A DNA stretch of 64,000 nt from Micrococcus endophyticus (GCF_014205115.1 NZ_JACHMW010000001.1:2418001-2482000), one strand, 5' to 3'; shown: positions 1 to 9,187, counted from the first letter of the stretch. A program made the numbers and translations. The notes: generated by a model from the sequence alone, not told the origin.

Positions 1-2
1 TG

Positions 3-146
3 CACGTGGGGGCGGCCGGGCGGATCTTCACGTCCCTGCCGGCGCGCGTGCGGCAGCTGCGGATGGCCGTGACGACCCTGCGCCTCAACTGGGCGCTGCT
101 CTCCCCGGGGATGCGCTGGGTCCGGCGGGCGCGACGCTCACGCTGA
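3..146 (+). CDS. 3' end of an unidentified gene
   Basis: An open frame enters from the left edge and ends at TGA 144-146, giving 47 residues rich in Arg and Leu. Codon use is typical of the surrounding genes. No domain is recognisable in so short a piece. The stop overlaps by 9 bp the end of the convergent SDR gene, an arrangement common between real genes in compact genomes. The product cannot be named. Confidence 0.5.
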   Translation, partial: HVGAAGRIFTSLPARVRQLRMAVTTLRLNWALLSPGMRWVRRARRSR

Positions 147-1799
147 GGCGCCGCGGTCCAGCGGGTTCCTGCGCAGCGGCAGCCGGCCCACGAGGGCGCG
201 AGCGAGACTCCGGGGCCGCCGCCGCTCCCCGCCCGTGGTGCGCCGCTGGGCCTCGGCGAGGATGTTGGCGGCCATCTCGGGGAAGACCACGGCGTGGAAC
301 GGCAGGATGGCCGTCCAGTAGGCGCGGCCCAGCAGGCCGTCCGGCATGAAGATCGCCCGCTGGCGGTAGACGGAGCCGCCGCCCTCCCGCGGCTCGGTGG
401 ACATCTGCAGCCACGCCCGGCCGCCGGCCTTCATCTCGGCGCGCAGCGTGAGCCGGCGGCCGTGCTCCACGTCCTCCACCCGCCACCAGTCGACGGCGTC
501 GCCGCGGCGCAGCCGGTCCTGGTCCCGCCGGCCCCGGATCAGGCCGGGCCCGCCGACGAGCTTGTCTGCGAGGCCGCGGACCTTCCAGAGCATCGGCGTG
601 GAGTACCAGCCGTTGGCGCCGCCCACGGACTCGATCACGGGCCACACGTCCTGCGGCGGCAGGTCCGACTGGCGCTCCCGCTCGTCCGTGTACACGGTGG
701 TGCCGGACCAGTCCGGGTCCGAGGGCAGCGGGTCGGCCGGGTCGGCGGCGGCGTGGAAGTCCGCGTCGAAGGTGACGTCCAGGGGGCCCTCCTTCTCCCG
801 CTTCAGCGCCAGCCGCACGGCGTCCATGTAGGAGGTCAGCCCGCCCGGCGGGTCCGGGATGAGGTCGCGGACCGAGCGGTCCTCCACGACCGCCTCCTCG
901 GCGAGGGATGCGGCCAGGGGCAGGGCCACCGCGACCGGGATGGGGGTCACCGTGCCGATCCAGAAGCCCGCCAGGGTCTGCAGCGGGAACGGAGTGGGGA
1001 TCACGATGCGCCGGGACAGTCCGGCGGCCTTGGCGTAGTCCACCAGCACGCTTGCGAATGACTGGGGGTGTCCGTTGCCGATCTGTGCCCTCAGCTGCAC
1101 GGGCTCCGGGAGGGCGCAGGCCTGCAGGAGGTAGTACAGGACGTCGCGGATGGCCAGCGGCTCCACCCGGTTCTTCAGCCAGGACGGGCCGGGCATCACG
1201 GGCAGCCGTTCGGCGAGGTGGCGGATCATCTCGAACGAGGTGGAGCCCGAGCCGATGATCACCCCGGCCTCGAACGTCAGCGCCGGCGTCGCCGCCTGCT
1301 CGAGACGCTCGGCCACGAGCGCGCGGGAGCGCATGTGGTCGGACAGCTCCGCGACGGGGATCTTGTCCGGGTGCAGGCCGGAGAGATAGACGAGCTGGGC
1401 CACGCCGGCCGTGTCCGCGGCGGTGCCCACGATGTCCGCGATCCGCTGCTCCTGGGTCACGAAGTCACCGCCCCCGCCCATGGAGTGCACGAGGTAGAGC
1501 ACGGTGTGCACGTCCTGCATGGCGGCTTCGACGAGGTCCGCCTCGGTGAGGTCGAGTTCCACCGCCTCGACGCCCTCCGACCACGGCCGGTCCGCGAGGT
1601 CGGAGGGGTTCCGGGCGCCGGCCCGGACGTCGAAGCCGGCGGCGAGCAGTTCGGGGATGAGGCGCCCGCCCACGTACCCGGTGGCACCGGTGACGAGGAC
1701 GCGACGGCCCCGGCCTTCCGGCAGGGACAGGCCGAGGGGGGAGGTGTGGGACGCCGGCGTGGCACCGGCGGGGACGGGGGAGGGCTGTGTGGACGCCAT
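138..1799 (-). CDS. SDR-family NAD(P)-binding oxidoreductase with DUF2867 C-terminus
   Basis: Encodes 553 residues. A Rossmann nucleotide-binding motif VTGATGYVGGRLIPELL lies at about residues 35-51, as in atypical (NmrA/complex I-like) short-chain dehydrogenases. The last ~170 residues, from about GANGWYSTPMLWKVRGL onward, match the DUF2867 type often fused to such domains. It is probably a cytoplasmic NAD(P)-dependent enzyme or redox sensor; the substrate is unknown. The ATG at 1799 is the first start before the Rossmann fold, preceded by a short Pro/Ala-rich tail. The gene stands alone, divergent from the SNF2 helicase gene. Confidence 0.85.
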   Translation of the reverse strand: MASTQPSPVPAGATPASHTSPLGLSLPEGRGRRVLVTGATGYVGGRLIPELLAAGFDVRAGARNPSDLADRPWSEGVEAVELDLTEADLVEAAMQDVHTVLYLVHSMGGGGDFVTQEQRIADIVGTAADTAGVAQLVYLSGLHPDKIPVAELSDHMRSRALVAERLEQAATPALTFEAGVIIGSGSTSFEMIRHLAERLPVMPGPSWLKNRVEPLAIRDVLYYLLQACALPEPVQLRAQIGNGHPQSFASVLVDYAKAAGLSRRIVIPTPFPLQTLAGFWIGTVTPIPVAVALPLAASLAEEAVVEDRSVRDLIPDPPGGLTSYMDAVRLALKREKEGPLDVTFDADFHAAADPADPLPSDPDWSGTTVYTDERERQSDLPPQDVWPVIESVGGANGWYSTPMLWKVRGLADKLVGGPGLIRGRRDQDRLRRGDAVDWWRVEDVEHGRRLTLRAEMKAGGRAWLQMSTEPREGGGSVYRQRAIFMPDGLLGRAYWTAILPFHAVVFPEMAANILAEAQRRTTGGERRRPRSLARALVGRLPLRRNPLDRGASA

Positions 1800-1933
1800 G
1801 GGCGCACTCTAGGGTCCGGGGCGGGTCGGCCTGAAGGTCTCAGGTGTGCGGACCCGGGGCCCGTGAGTGGGCACGCCGCCGGACCGGTGTCGGCCGGAGC
1901 AGGCCCTGCACGGTCCGTGAAAGACTGCTCGCT

Positions 1934-4900
1934 ATGGCCACTGCAGATTCCGGAGACGTCCTGCCGCACCTGCGCACTGAGGCCATCCGCGCCGTCGTCG
2001 GGCCCACGAGCGCGGACCGCGGGTTCGCGATCGCCGCCTCCGGCGCCGTCGGCCGCCTGCGCTACGACGCGGCCACGGGCCGGCTCGCCGCCTCCGTGCA
2101 GGGCACCGCGCCGAGCCCCTACCGCGTGCAGGTGACGCTCCAGCAGGCCTTCGACGACGCCGACCCCGAGGGCGCCGCCGTGCGCATGGAGCCGGTGGGC
2201 GGGCGCTGCACCTGCCCCGTCGGCACGGACTGCAAGCACGTGGCCGCCGCCCTCTACCAGGTGGTCCGCCTCGACGCGGACCAGGCCCTGGACGACGCCC
2301 GTCGCAAGCTCGCCGAGATGGTCACCACCGCCGACGCGCTCCCCGCGCCCGCCGGCCCGGGCCACGACGACGGCGGCCCGCGCGGCTCCGGCTCGGGTGG
2401 CGCCGCCACGGGCCCGAAGCGCGCGTCGGGCGTCCCCGAGGCGCCCCACTCCGGCCTGGACTGGCGCCGTGTGATGGAGCCGCTGGCCGGACTCGATGGT
2501 CCGCGCCGGCTGGGCACGCCGCCCGCCCTGGCGATCGGCGTGGAGCTCGTGGCCGAGTCCTCCCGCAACGCGTTCCAGCAGTGGGGCCCGGCGCCCGCCG
2601 GCGAGGACCAGGTCCGCGAGGGCCGCCCCCTGTACGTGACCCTGAGACCCCTCAAGCGCGGCGCCAAGGGGACCTGGATCAAGGGCGGGCTGACCTGGAA
2701 GAACTTCCAGTTCGGCCGCGCCGAGTTCGCCCCCGCCCAGGAGCGGGCCATGCGCCTGATCTGGCGGCAGCTGCAGGCCGAGGACTCCTACCCCACGGAC
2801 GCCTGGTTCGGCCTGCACGCCTTCGACTCCCCACGGATCTGGCAGCTGCTCGCGGAGGCCCGCGAGGTCGGGGTGGAGCTCGTGCCGCTGGGGCTGCTCA
2901 CGGACGTGGTGCTGGAGGCGCCCGCCGCCGTCGGGCTGGACGTCACCCGCGCCCCCGACGGCGGCCTCGACGTCGCCCCGTCCCTGGACCCCGCCCCGCC
3001 CGGCCGGGGCCTGGCCGGCGTGCACGCGGTGGGCGGCATCGGCTTCTACCGCGTTGACCTCACGGACGAGCAGGCCGTGCTCCACCTGATCCCCGCCGAA
3101 CGGCCCGTCCCCGAGGCCGTCCAGCAGATCGTGCTCGCCGGCGGGCCCGTGCGCGTGCCCGCCGCGGACCGCGAGGAGTTCCTCGGCCGGATCTACCCGC
3201 GGCTGCGTGGCACCCTGCCCGTCACCAGCGGCGACGCCTCCGTGGAGCTGCCCGAGTTCGAGCCGCCCGTGCTGCGGCTGCGCGCCGACTTCCGGCCCGA
3301 CCACGAGCTCGTGCTGCGCTGGTCCTGGCTCTACTTCGACCCGCCCCGCGAACTCGGCCTCGACGCCGGCGGCGACCCCCTGCGGGACACCCGGCACGAG
3401 GCGGAGGTGCTGCGCGCCGTCGCTGAGCTCTGGCCGCGCGCCGGCCGCGCCGAGGAACAGGTCCTCGAGGGCGTGGGCGCCGCCCGGTTCTCCGAGCAGG
3501 TGCTGCCGCTGCTGCAGCGCGCCGACCACGTGCGCGTGGACGTCACCGGCGACCGCCCCGACTACCGCGAGCTGAAGGCCGCCCCACGCATCGAGGTCGG
3601 CACGAAGGCCACACAGAACGACTGGTTCGACCTGGGCGTGCAGGTCTCCGTGGACGGGCACGTGCTGCCGTTCGTGGAGCTGTTCACCGCGCTCGTGCAG
3701 GGCAAGACCACGCTCATCCTCGCCGACGGCTCCTACCTCGGCCTCGACCACCCCGCCTTCGACCGGCTGCGCGCCCTGCTCTCCGAGGCCGCCACCCTGC
3801 AGGAGTGGACCCCGGAGCACACCCCCGTCTCACGGCACCAGGTGGGCTTCTGGGAGGACCTCAAGGAGCTCGCGGACGAGGTGGACGAGGACCCGGAGTG
3901 GACCGCCGCCGTCGGGCGTCTGGCCGCCGTCGAGCGCCTCCCCGAGGCCCCGCGCCCCGCCGGCCTGAAGGCCGACCTGCGCCCCTACCAGGAGGACGGG
4001 CTGCGCTGGCTGGCCTTCCTGTGGGAGCAGGACCTCGGCGGGATCCTGGCCGACGACATGGGCCTGGGCAAGACCGTCCAGACCCTCGCGCTCTTCGCCC
4101 ACGCACGCCAGGCCCGGCCCGAGCGGCCGCCGTTCCTCGTGGTCGCGCCGAGCTCCGTGGTGTCCGTGTGGGCGGCCGAGGCCGAGAAGTTCACCCCGGA
4201 CCTCGACGTGCGCGTCCTGGACACCACCGTCCGCAAGCGCGGCACCGCCGTGGCGGACGAGGTGGCGGGGGCGGACGTGGTGGTCACCAGCTACACGCTC
4301 CTGAGGATCGACGCCGGCCAGTACGGCGGACTCGACTGGGGCGGGGTGGTCTTCGACGAGGCCCAGTTCCTGAAGAACCGCGCCGCGAAGGTGCACACGG
4401 TGGCCCGCGACCTGCGCGCCCCCTTCCGGCTGGCCATCACCGGCACGCCGATGGAGAACTCCCTCAGCGACCTGTGGGCGCTGCTGGGCGTCGTCGTGCC
4501 GGGCCTGTTCCCGAGCCACCGCCGGTTCCGCGAGACCTACGTGACCCCCATCGAGACCGGGGAGGACCCCGAGCGGATGGCGGCCCTGCGCCGCCGCGTG
4601 CGCCCCTTCATGCTGCGCCGCTCCAAGGAGCTCGTGGCGAAGGACCTGCCGCCCAAGCAGGAGCAGATCCTCCAGGTGGAGCTCGAGCCGGCCCACCGCA
4701 AGCTCTACGACCGTGTGCTCCAGCGCGAGCGCCGCAAGGTGTTGGGGCTGCTCGGGGACATGGACGGCAACCGGTTCACCATCTTCAAGTCGCTCACGTT
4801 GCTGCGGATGCTGGCGCTGGCGCCGCAGATCGTCGACGACCAGTACGCCTCCGTGCCCAGCTCCAAGCTCGAGCGCTTCCTCGACGACCTCACCGAGGTG

Positions 4901-5386
4901 ATCGCCGAGGGGCACCGGGTGATCGTGTTCAGCCAGTTCACCAGCTTCCTGCGGGTCATCGCCGAGGAGCTGGACCACCTGGAGGTGGACCACGCGTACC
5001 TCGACGGGTCCACGCGCGGGCGCGCCGAGGTGATCCGCGGCTTCCGCGAGGGCGAGGCGCCGGTGTTCCTGATCTCCCTGAAGGCGGGCGGCTTCGGCCT
5101 GACCCTGACCGAGGCGGACTACGTGTTCCTCATGGATCCGTGGTGGAACCCCGCCGCGGAGGCGCAGGCCGTGGACCGGGCGCACCGGATCGGGCAGGAG
5201 CGGACCGTGATGGTCTACCGGCTCGTGTCCGAGGGGACGATCGAGGAGAAGGTGCTCGAGCTGCAGCGGCGCAAGGCCGAGCTGTTCGGCGCGCTCATGG
5301 ACGAGTCCGACGACTCCGGCGCCGGCGCCTTCACCGACTCCCTCACCGCCGAGGACATCCGGGAGCTGCTCGGCGCCGAGGAGTGA
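1934..5386 (+). CDS. SNF2-family DEAD/DEAH helicase with N-terminal SWIM zinc finger
   Basis: 1150 residues, the usual size for bacterial HepA/Snf2-type ATPases. A SWIM motif (CTCPVGTDCKH) sits near residue 91. Walker A (DDMGLGKT) is near 705, the DEAQ box near 806, the GTPMENSL motif III region follows, and the helicase C domain (VIVFSQF, DGSTRGRAEVI, AHRIGQERTV) runs from about 995 to the end. The frame is open 30 codons further upstream, but ATG 1934 begins the conserved-looking region, so I chose it. Likely a DNA- or nucleoprotein-remodelling translocase; its partner is unknown. All core motifs look intact. Confidence 0.92.
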   Translation: MATADSGDVLPHLRTEAIRAVVGPTSADRGFAIAASGAVGRLRYDAATGRLAASVQGTAPSPYRVQVTLQQAFDDADPEGAAVRMEPVGGRCTCPVGTDCKHVAAALYQVVRLDADQALDDARRKLAEMVTTADALPAPAGPGHDDGGPRGSGSGGAATGPKRASGVPEAPHSGLDWRRVMEPLAGLDGPRRLGTPPALAIGVELVAESSRNAFQQWGPAPAGEDQVREGRPLYVTLRPLKRGAKGTWIKGGLTWKNFQFGRAEFAPAQERAMRLIWRQLQAEDSYPTDAWFGLHAFDSPRIWQLLAEAREVGVELVPLGLLTDVVLEAPAAVGLDVTRAPDGGLDVAPSLDPAPPGRGLAGVHAVGGIGFYRVDLTDEQAVLHLIPAERPVPEAVQQIVLAGGPVRVPAADREEFLGRIYPRLRGTLPVTSGDASVELPEFEPPVLRLRADFRPDHELVLRWSWLYFDPPRELGLDAGGDPLRDTRHEAEVLRAVAELWPRAGRAEEQVLEGVGAARFSEQVLPLLQRADHVRVDVTGDRPDYRELKAAPRIEVGTKATQNDWFDLGVQVSVDGHVLPFVELFTALVQGKTTLILADGSYLGLDHPAFDRLRALLSEAATLQEWTPEHTPVSRHQVGFWEDLKELADEVDEDPEWTAAVGRLAAVERLPEAPRPAGLKADLRPYQEDGLRWLAFLWEQDLGGILADDMGLGKTVQTLALFAHARQARPERPPFLVVAPSSVVSVWAAEAEKFTPDLDVRVLDTTVRKRGTAVADEVAGADVVVTSYTLLRIDAGQYGGLDWGGVVFDEAQFLKNRAAKVHTVARDLRAPFRLAITGTPMENSLSDLWALLGVVVPGLFPSHRRFRETYVTPIETGEDPERMAALRRRVRPFMLRRSKELVAKDLPPKQEQILQVELEPAHRKLYDRVLQRERRKVLGLLGDMDGNRFTIFKSLTLLRMLALAPQIVDDQYASVPSSKLERFLDDLTEVIAEGHRVIVFSQFTSFLRVIAEELDHLEVDHAYLDGSTRGRAEVIRGFREGEAPVFLISLKAGGFGLTLTEADYVFLMDPWWNPAAEAQAVDRAHRIGQERTVMVYRLVSEGTIEEKVLELQRRKAELFGALMDESDDSGAGAFTDSLTAEDIRELLGAEE

Positions 5387-5400
5387 GGGCCCCTCCGGGC

Positions 5401-5490
5401 GGCGCTTTCGTGCGGGAAACGGGAGGCTTCGGCGGCGCTTTCGTGCGGGAAACGGGAGGCTTGCTCCCCGTCTCCCGCACGAAAGGCGCG
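5401..5490. repeat. Tandem plus inverted 30-bp repeat unit forming a hairpin
   Basis: Two direct copies of a unit containing GCGCTTTCGTGCGGGAAACG start at 5401 and 5434 (33-bp period). A third copy is inverted at 5467-5489. Units 2 and 3 can form a stem of about 22 bp with a ~10-nt loop. The block lies 14 bp after the helicase stop and just before the aminotransferase start. It may act as a terminator, though no T-run follows. Confidence 0.85.
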
Positions 5491-5514
5491 TGGTGGCGTG
5501 GGTAGCCTCGGCCC

Positions 5515-6915
5515 ATGGACCCGCAGCCCCGCCTCGACCCCGGCACCCACCACGACGTCGCCGCCCCCGCCTCGCCCGTCGCCGACGCCGCGCCTGAGGA
5601 CCAGGCCGCGCCGGGAGATCCGGCCTCGCCGGTCGCCCCCGCCTTCGCCCCGTCCGCCCGCTCCCAGGTCCCGCCGTTCACGGTGATGACCATCCTCGGC
5701 CGGGTCGCCGAGCTGCGCGCCGCCGGCCGCGACGTCATCAGCCTCTGCGCCGGGGAGCCGGGCGGGGGCGCCCCGCCCACCGTGAGCGCGGCCGCGGCCG
5801 AGGTCCACGCCTCCGGCACGCCGCTCACCTACACCCCCGCACTGGGCCTGCCGGAGCTGCGGGCCGCCGTCGCCGGTCACTACCGACGCTGGTACGGGAT
5901 CGACGTGCGCCCCGAGCAGGTGGCGATCACCACCGGCTCCTCGGGCGCGTTCATGCTCGGCTTCCTCGCGGCGTTCTCCCCGGGCGACCGCGTGGTGCTG
6001 CCGCGCCCCGGCTACCCGGCGTACCGCAACATCCTGGCCGCGCTCGGGGTGGAGGTGGTGGACGTGGACGTCGACGCCGGCACCCGCTACCAGCCCACGG
6101 TCGCCCACCTGGAGGCGGCGCTCGCGGAGGGCCCGGTCGCGGGGCTCGTGCTCGCCTCCCCGGCCAATCCCACGGGCACGATGGTCAGCGCCGACGAGCT
6201 CGCCGCCCTCGCGTCCTGGTGCGAGGCGCACGGGGTACGGCTGGTCTCGGACGAGATCTACCACGGGATCGTGCACCCGCGGTCGGGCGACGACGACGGC
6301 GGCCCGGCGGGTGGCGGGGCGGCGGGCGGTGCGCCGGGTGCGGAAGGCTCCCGCTTCCCGCACGAAAGCGTGGGGGCGTGCGCGTGGGCGACCTCCCGCA
6401 CCGCGATGGTGATCAGCTCGTTCTCCAAGTACTGGGGCATGCCCGGCTGGCGGCTGGGCTGGATGCTCCTGCCGGACGACCTCGCCACCACGGTCGACGG
6501 CCTCGCCGGCTCGGTCGCCCTGTGCCCGCCCGCCGCGGCCCAGGAGGCGGCCGTCCACGCGTTCAGCGAGGAGTCCTACGCGTTCTGCGAGGAGCAGGCA
6601 GCCGGCTTCACGGCGACGCGCGGCGTCGTGCTGGCCGCCCTGCCCCGGCTCGGCTGGGCCGACGCCGCCCCCGCCGACGGCGCCTTCTACCTGTGGGCCC
6701 GCCTCGCCCCGGGCATGCTGGCGGAGTTCGGCAGCGCCGTCGGCTACTGCGCGGCCCTGCTGGAGGAGGCCGGCGTCGCGCTGACCCCGGGCGACGACTT
6801 CGACGCCGTCCACGGGCCCGAGTTCGTCCGCCTCTCCTTCGCCGCCGGCCCGGACGCCGTCCACGAGGCGCTCGAGCGGATCGTCGCCTGGCACGCGGCG
6901 CGCGGCCTGGCCTGA
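5515..6915 (+). CDS. PLP-dependent class I/II aminotransferase
   Basis: 466 residues. Fold type I aminotransferase of the aspartate-aminotransferase-like group: TYTPALGLPELRAA, the ASPANPTGT substrate/PLP loop, VSDEIYHGI (PLP-binding Asp and Tyr) and the Schiff-base lysine in SSFSKYWGMPGWR at about residue 305. A 45-residue Ala/Pro-rich extension precedes the domain. Between the DEIYHGIVHP strand and the SSFSKYW strand lies a Gly/Ala-rich insert of about 30 residues containing a repeat-derived peptide (see 6347-6370). Catalytic residues are intact, so the enzyme is probably active; the amino acid substrate is not deducible. Confidence 0.88.
   Translation: MDPQPRLDPGTHHDVAAPASPVADAAPEDQAAPGDPASPVAPAFAPSARSQVPPFTVMTILGRVAELRAAGRDVISLCAGEPGGGAPPTVSAAAAEVHASGTPLTYTPALGLPELRAAVAGHYRRWYGIDVRPEQVAITTGSSGAFMLGFLAAFSPGDRVVLPRPGYPAYRNILAALGVEVVDVDVDAGTRYQPTVAHLEAALAEGPVAGLVLASPANPTGTMVSADELAALASWCEAHGVRLVSDEIYHGIVHPRSGDDDGGPAGGGAAGGAPGAEGSRFPHESVGACAWATSRTAMVISSFSKYWGMPGWRLGWMLLPDDLATTVDGLAGSVALCPPAAAQEAAVHAFSEESYAFCEEQAAGFTATRGVVLAALPRLGWADAAPADGAFYLWARLAPGMLAEFGSAVGYCAALLEEAGVALTPGDDFDAVHGPEFVRLSFAAGPDAVHEALERIVAWHAARGLA
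6347..6370 (-). repeat. In-gene copy of the 5.4-kb repeat unit
   Basis: A near-exact inverted copy of the repeat core found at 5401-5490. It contains CTTCCCGCACGAAAGCG and sits inside the aminotransferase coding sequence, where it is translated in frame as roughly GSRFPHES. It falls in a low-complexity insert between two conserved strands. Confidence 0.8.
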
Positions 6916-7059
6916 CGGGCCCCGCCGCGCGCCGTACCGCCCGGCGCCTCAGCCGCCCAGCCGGTAGTGGCGCTCGAGCGGCGTGCCGTTGACGGCCCGG
7001 TCGCCGCGTCGAGGGCGTCACGTGCCGGTTCCCGCGACGGGGCGGCGTCCACCGCCGTA

Positions 7060-7088
7060 TTGCGAAGCATCCGCAACAGTCTTTATTG
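7060..7088 (+). promoter_or_regulatory. Candidate promoter of the AztD-like gene
   Basis: TTGCGA (7060-7065) and TTATTG (7083-7088) are separated by 17 bp in an AT-enriched stretch 41 bp before the GTG start. The segment TTGCGAAGCATCCGCAA contains inverted TTGCG/CGCAA arms around the -35 and could be an operator. No canonical Zur box is evident. Confidence 0.4.
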
Positions 7089-7128
7089 TGAACCGGTCGC
7101 ATCTTCTCGCCCTCGTGAAAGGCTCCCC

Positions 7129-8565
7129 GTGACCCACTCCGCCCCGCAGCGCCGTTCCGCGCCCACCGCCGCCTTCTCCGCCACCCTCGCCGCCGCGGCC
7201 ATCGCCCTCACGGCGTGCGGTGGGGACGCCGCCCCGTCTGGCCCGACGTCGGCCCCCGCCGCCGCCTCGGGCGGCGCCGAGTCGACGTCGGGTGAGGCGA
7301 CGGCGGCCTCCTCCGTCTCCGAGGAGGAGCGCGTCGACCCGACCCGGACCACCGAGGTCTCCGCGGTGACCCCGCGCATCCTGCTCTCGCACGAGGACGG
7401 GCTCACGCTGCTCGACGCCGAGTCCGGCGAGGTGGTGAAGGAGCAGGACGTCCCGGGCTTCACGCGGCTGAGCAACGCCGGCAACGGCAAGGACGTCCTG
7501 GTGACCACCGGGAACGGCTGGGAGGTGTTCTCCAGCGGCATCCAGGCCAAGGCCCACGGCGATCACGTCCACAACTACGAGTCCGCGCCCGGCATGACCG
7601 GCGTGACGTTCCCGGGTGAGCACCCCGGCCACGTCGTCACCCACAACGGCAGGACCACCCTCTTCGCGGACGGCACGGGCGCGATCCGCACCTTCGACTC
7701 GACCCACCTGGACAAGGCGACCCCGGACCTCATGCCCGTCATGACGGAGGCCGAGACCGAGGACCCGCACCACGGCGTGGCGCTCGAGCTCTCCGACGGC
7801 ACCCTCTTCACCACGCAGGGCACCGAGGACTCCCGGGACACGCTCCAGGTGATCGACCCGACGACCGGCGAGGTCACGGCCGAGACCGACGACTGCCCCG
7901 GCAGTCACGGCGAGGCTGCGGCCCAGCCGACGGAGGCGGGCGACGTCGTCGTGATGGGCTGTGAGAACGGGCCCGTCGTGTACCGGGACGGCGAGTTCCA
8001 CAAGGTGGAGGTCGAGACCGAGTACCAGCGCTCCGGGAACCTGTTCGGGCTGCACGACTCGCCCATCGTCCTGGGTGATCACAAGGTCGAGGAGGAGCCG
8101 ACGGAGGCTGTCGAGCGGCCCACGGCGATCGCCCTCATCGACACCCGCACCGATGAGCTCACCACCGTGGACCTCGGCTCCTCCTACTGGTTCCGCTCGC
8201 TCGGCCGCGCCGAGGACGGCTCCGCGGTCGTGCTGACCTACGACGACGAGGTCAACGTGATCGACGAGGAGACCGGTGAGGTCACCGCCGAGTACCCGGT
8301 GATCGAGCCGTGGAAGGAGAAGGACGAGTGGCAGGAGCCCGGCCCGATCCTCAAGGTGGCCGGGAACACCGCCTACGTCACCGACGCGGAGGCCCGGAAG
8401 CTCGTGGCCGTCGACCTGGAGACCGGCGAGACCGTCCTGGAGAAGGACCTGGAGTTCGCCCCGGTCGAGATGGCCGTGGTCACCGGCCGGCCGGAGTCCG
8501 TGAAGCCCGAGGAGGCCGCGGACGCCGAGTCCGGCCACGACGAGCACACCGACCACGATCACTGA
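7129..8565 (+). CDS. aztD: AztD-like zinc metallochaperone lipoprotein
   Basis: 478 residues from GTG 7129, chosen because GAAAGG lies 7-8 bp upstream and a lipoprotein signal peptide follows (hydrophobic AATLAAAAIAL region, then lipobox LTAC). A low-complexity Ser/Ala/Glu linker leads to a repeated beta-propeller-like body with His-rich loops (KAHGDHVHNY, PHHGVALEL, GSHGEAAAQ) and a His/Asp-rich tail (GHDEHTDHDH). This matches AztD, the periplasmic zinc chaperone that hands zinc to the AztC binding protein. No aztABC importer lies nearby, so it is an orphan here. Family assignment is from motif memory; zinc is the inferred ligand. Confidence 0.7.
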   Translation: MTHSAPQRRSAPTAAFSATLAAAAIALTACGGDAAPSGPTSAPAAASGGAESTSGEATAASSVSEEERVDPTRTTEVSAVTPRILLSHEDGLTLLDAESGEVVKEQDVPGFTRLSNAGNGKDVLVTTGNGWEVFSSGIQAKAHGDHVHNYESAPGMTGVTFPGEHPGHVVTHNGRTTLFADGTGAIRTFDSTHLDKATPDLMPVMTEAETEDPHHGVALELSDGTLFTTQGTEDSRDTLQVIDPTTGEVTAETDDCPGSHGEAAAQPTEAGDVVVMGCENGPVVYRDGEFHKVEVETEYQRSGNLFGLHDSPIVLGDHKVEEEPTEAVERPTAIALIDTRTDELTTVDLGSSYWFRSLGRAEDGSAVVLTYDDEVNVIDEETGEVTAEYPVIEPWKEKDEWQEPGPILKVAGNTAYVTDAEARKLVAVDLETGETVLEKDLEFAPVEMAVVTGRPESVKPEEAADAESGHDEHTDHDH

Positions 8566-8589
8566 TCGGGCCGGACATGACGGCGGGGG

Positions 8590-9015
8590 TCAGCGCCGCG
8601 CGGCCGTGGCGGAGGCCGTGGCCCCCGCCGGAACCGGGTCCGACGCGTCGGCGGGGTGTCCGAGGCGCGGGGCGGACGGCTGGAGCGCGAACACGAGCAG
8701 CGTGAGCGGGCCGACGAACGGCACCAGCCCGAGGAACAGCCACGCGCGGCTGAAGCCGGCATCGTGGAGGCGCCGGGCGAGCAGGGCGAGCGAGGGGAGT
8801 GCGTGCGTGACCCCCACCAGGAGGACGGCCGCGTCGCGGAAGAACAGGTCCGGGGAGCCGAGGATGAACACGTCCAGAACGGTGGACACGAAGTGAACGG
8901 CGGTCTGCAGGGGCCATACGTAGAGCACCGCGAGCCAGAAGTCGGCGCGGGAGGCGCGCCCGCTGAACTGCGCGTAGCCGGCGTAGTAGCGGCGGATGGC
9001 CTGAAGCATGTTCAT
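8590..9015 (-). CDS. DUF805 family membrane protein
   Basis: 141 residues with about four hydrophobic segments. The N-terminal YAQFSGRASRADFWLAVLY and the ARRLHDAGFSRAWLFLGLVPFVGPL block are hallmarks of DUF805 (YhaH-like) membrane proteins of unknown function. Starts ATG ATC-like pairs occur at 9015 and 9009; I give the longer. It lies 10 bp downstream of a 53-codon gene on the same strand, probably in one transcript. The C-terminal 25 residues are Pro/Ala-rich and unlikely to be structured. Confidence 0.85.
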   Translation of the reverse strand: MNMLQAIRRYYAGYAQFSGRASRADFWLAVLYVWPLQTAVHFVSTVLDVFILGSPDLFFRDAAVLLVGVTHALPSLALLARRLHDAGFSRAWLFLGLVPFVGPLTLLVFALQPSAPRLGHPADASDPVPAGATASATAARR

Positions 9016-9025
9016 GGTCCGGCCC

Positions 9026-9187
9026 TCAGTCTGGCCGAGGGGACGCCAGCAGCCCCTGTGCCGCCATTGCCCCGTCGATCAGCCCGCCCGAGTCCACCGG
9101 GTGCCGGAGGTGGCCGATCCCGCGGACGGGCGGGTCGTCGTCGTGGTGGGTCGGCCGCATGCGGCGGGCCGTGGTCGTGTCCGTCAT
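9026..9187 (-). CDS. Small 53-residue protein upstream of the DUF805 gene
   Basis: ATG 9185-9187 is preceded by GAGGGGGAA at good spacing, and the frame runs 53 codons to TGA 9026-9028. The product begins MTDTTTARRMRPTHHDDDPP and continues with a mixed-composition, apparently soluble sequence ending in LLASPRPD. Ten base pairs separate it from the DUF805 start. No family is recognised. The ribosome binding site and operon position support a real gene. Confidence 0.55.
   Translation of the reverse strand: MTDTTTARRMRPTHHDDDPPVRGIGHLRHPVDSGGLIDGAMAAQGLLASPRPD

Noticed and set aside
1457-3820. Long open frames on the strand opposite the helicase gene
   Set aside because: They are codon-bias shadows of a gene with clear SNF2 motifs; their products are low-complexity Arg/Gly/Pro/Ala sequences without motifs.
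6949-7011. Short minus-strand fragment reading RGDRAVNGTPLERHYRLGG then stop
   Set aside because: It looks like the end of a gene, but it is only about 20 codons with a stop just upstream and no recognisable family.
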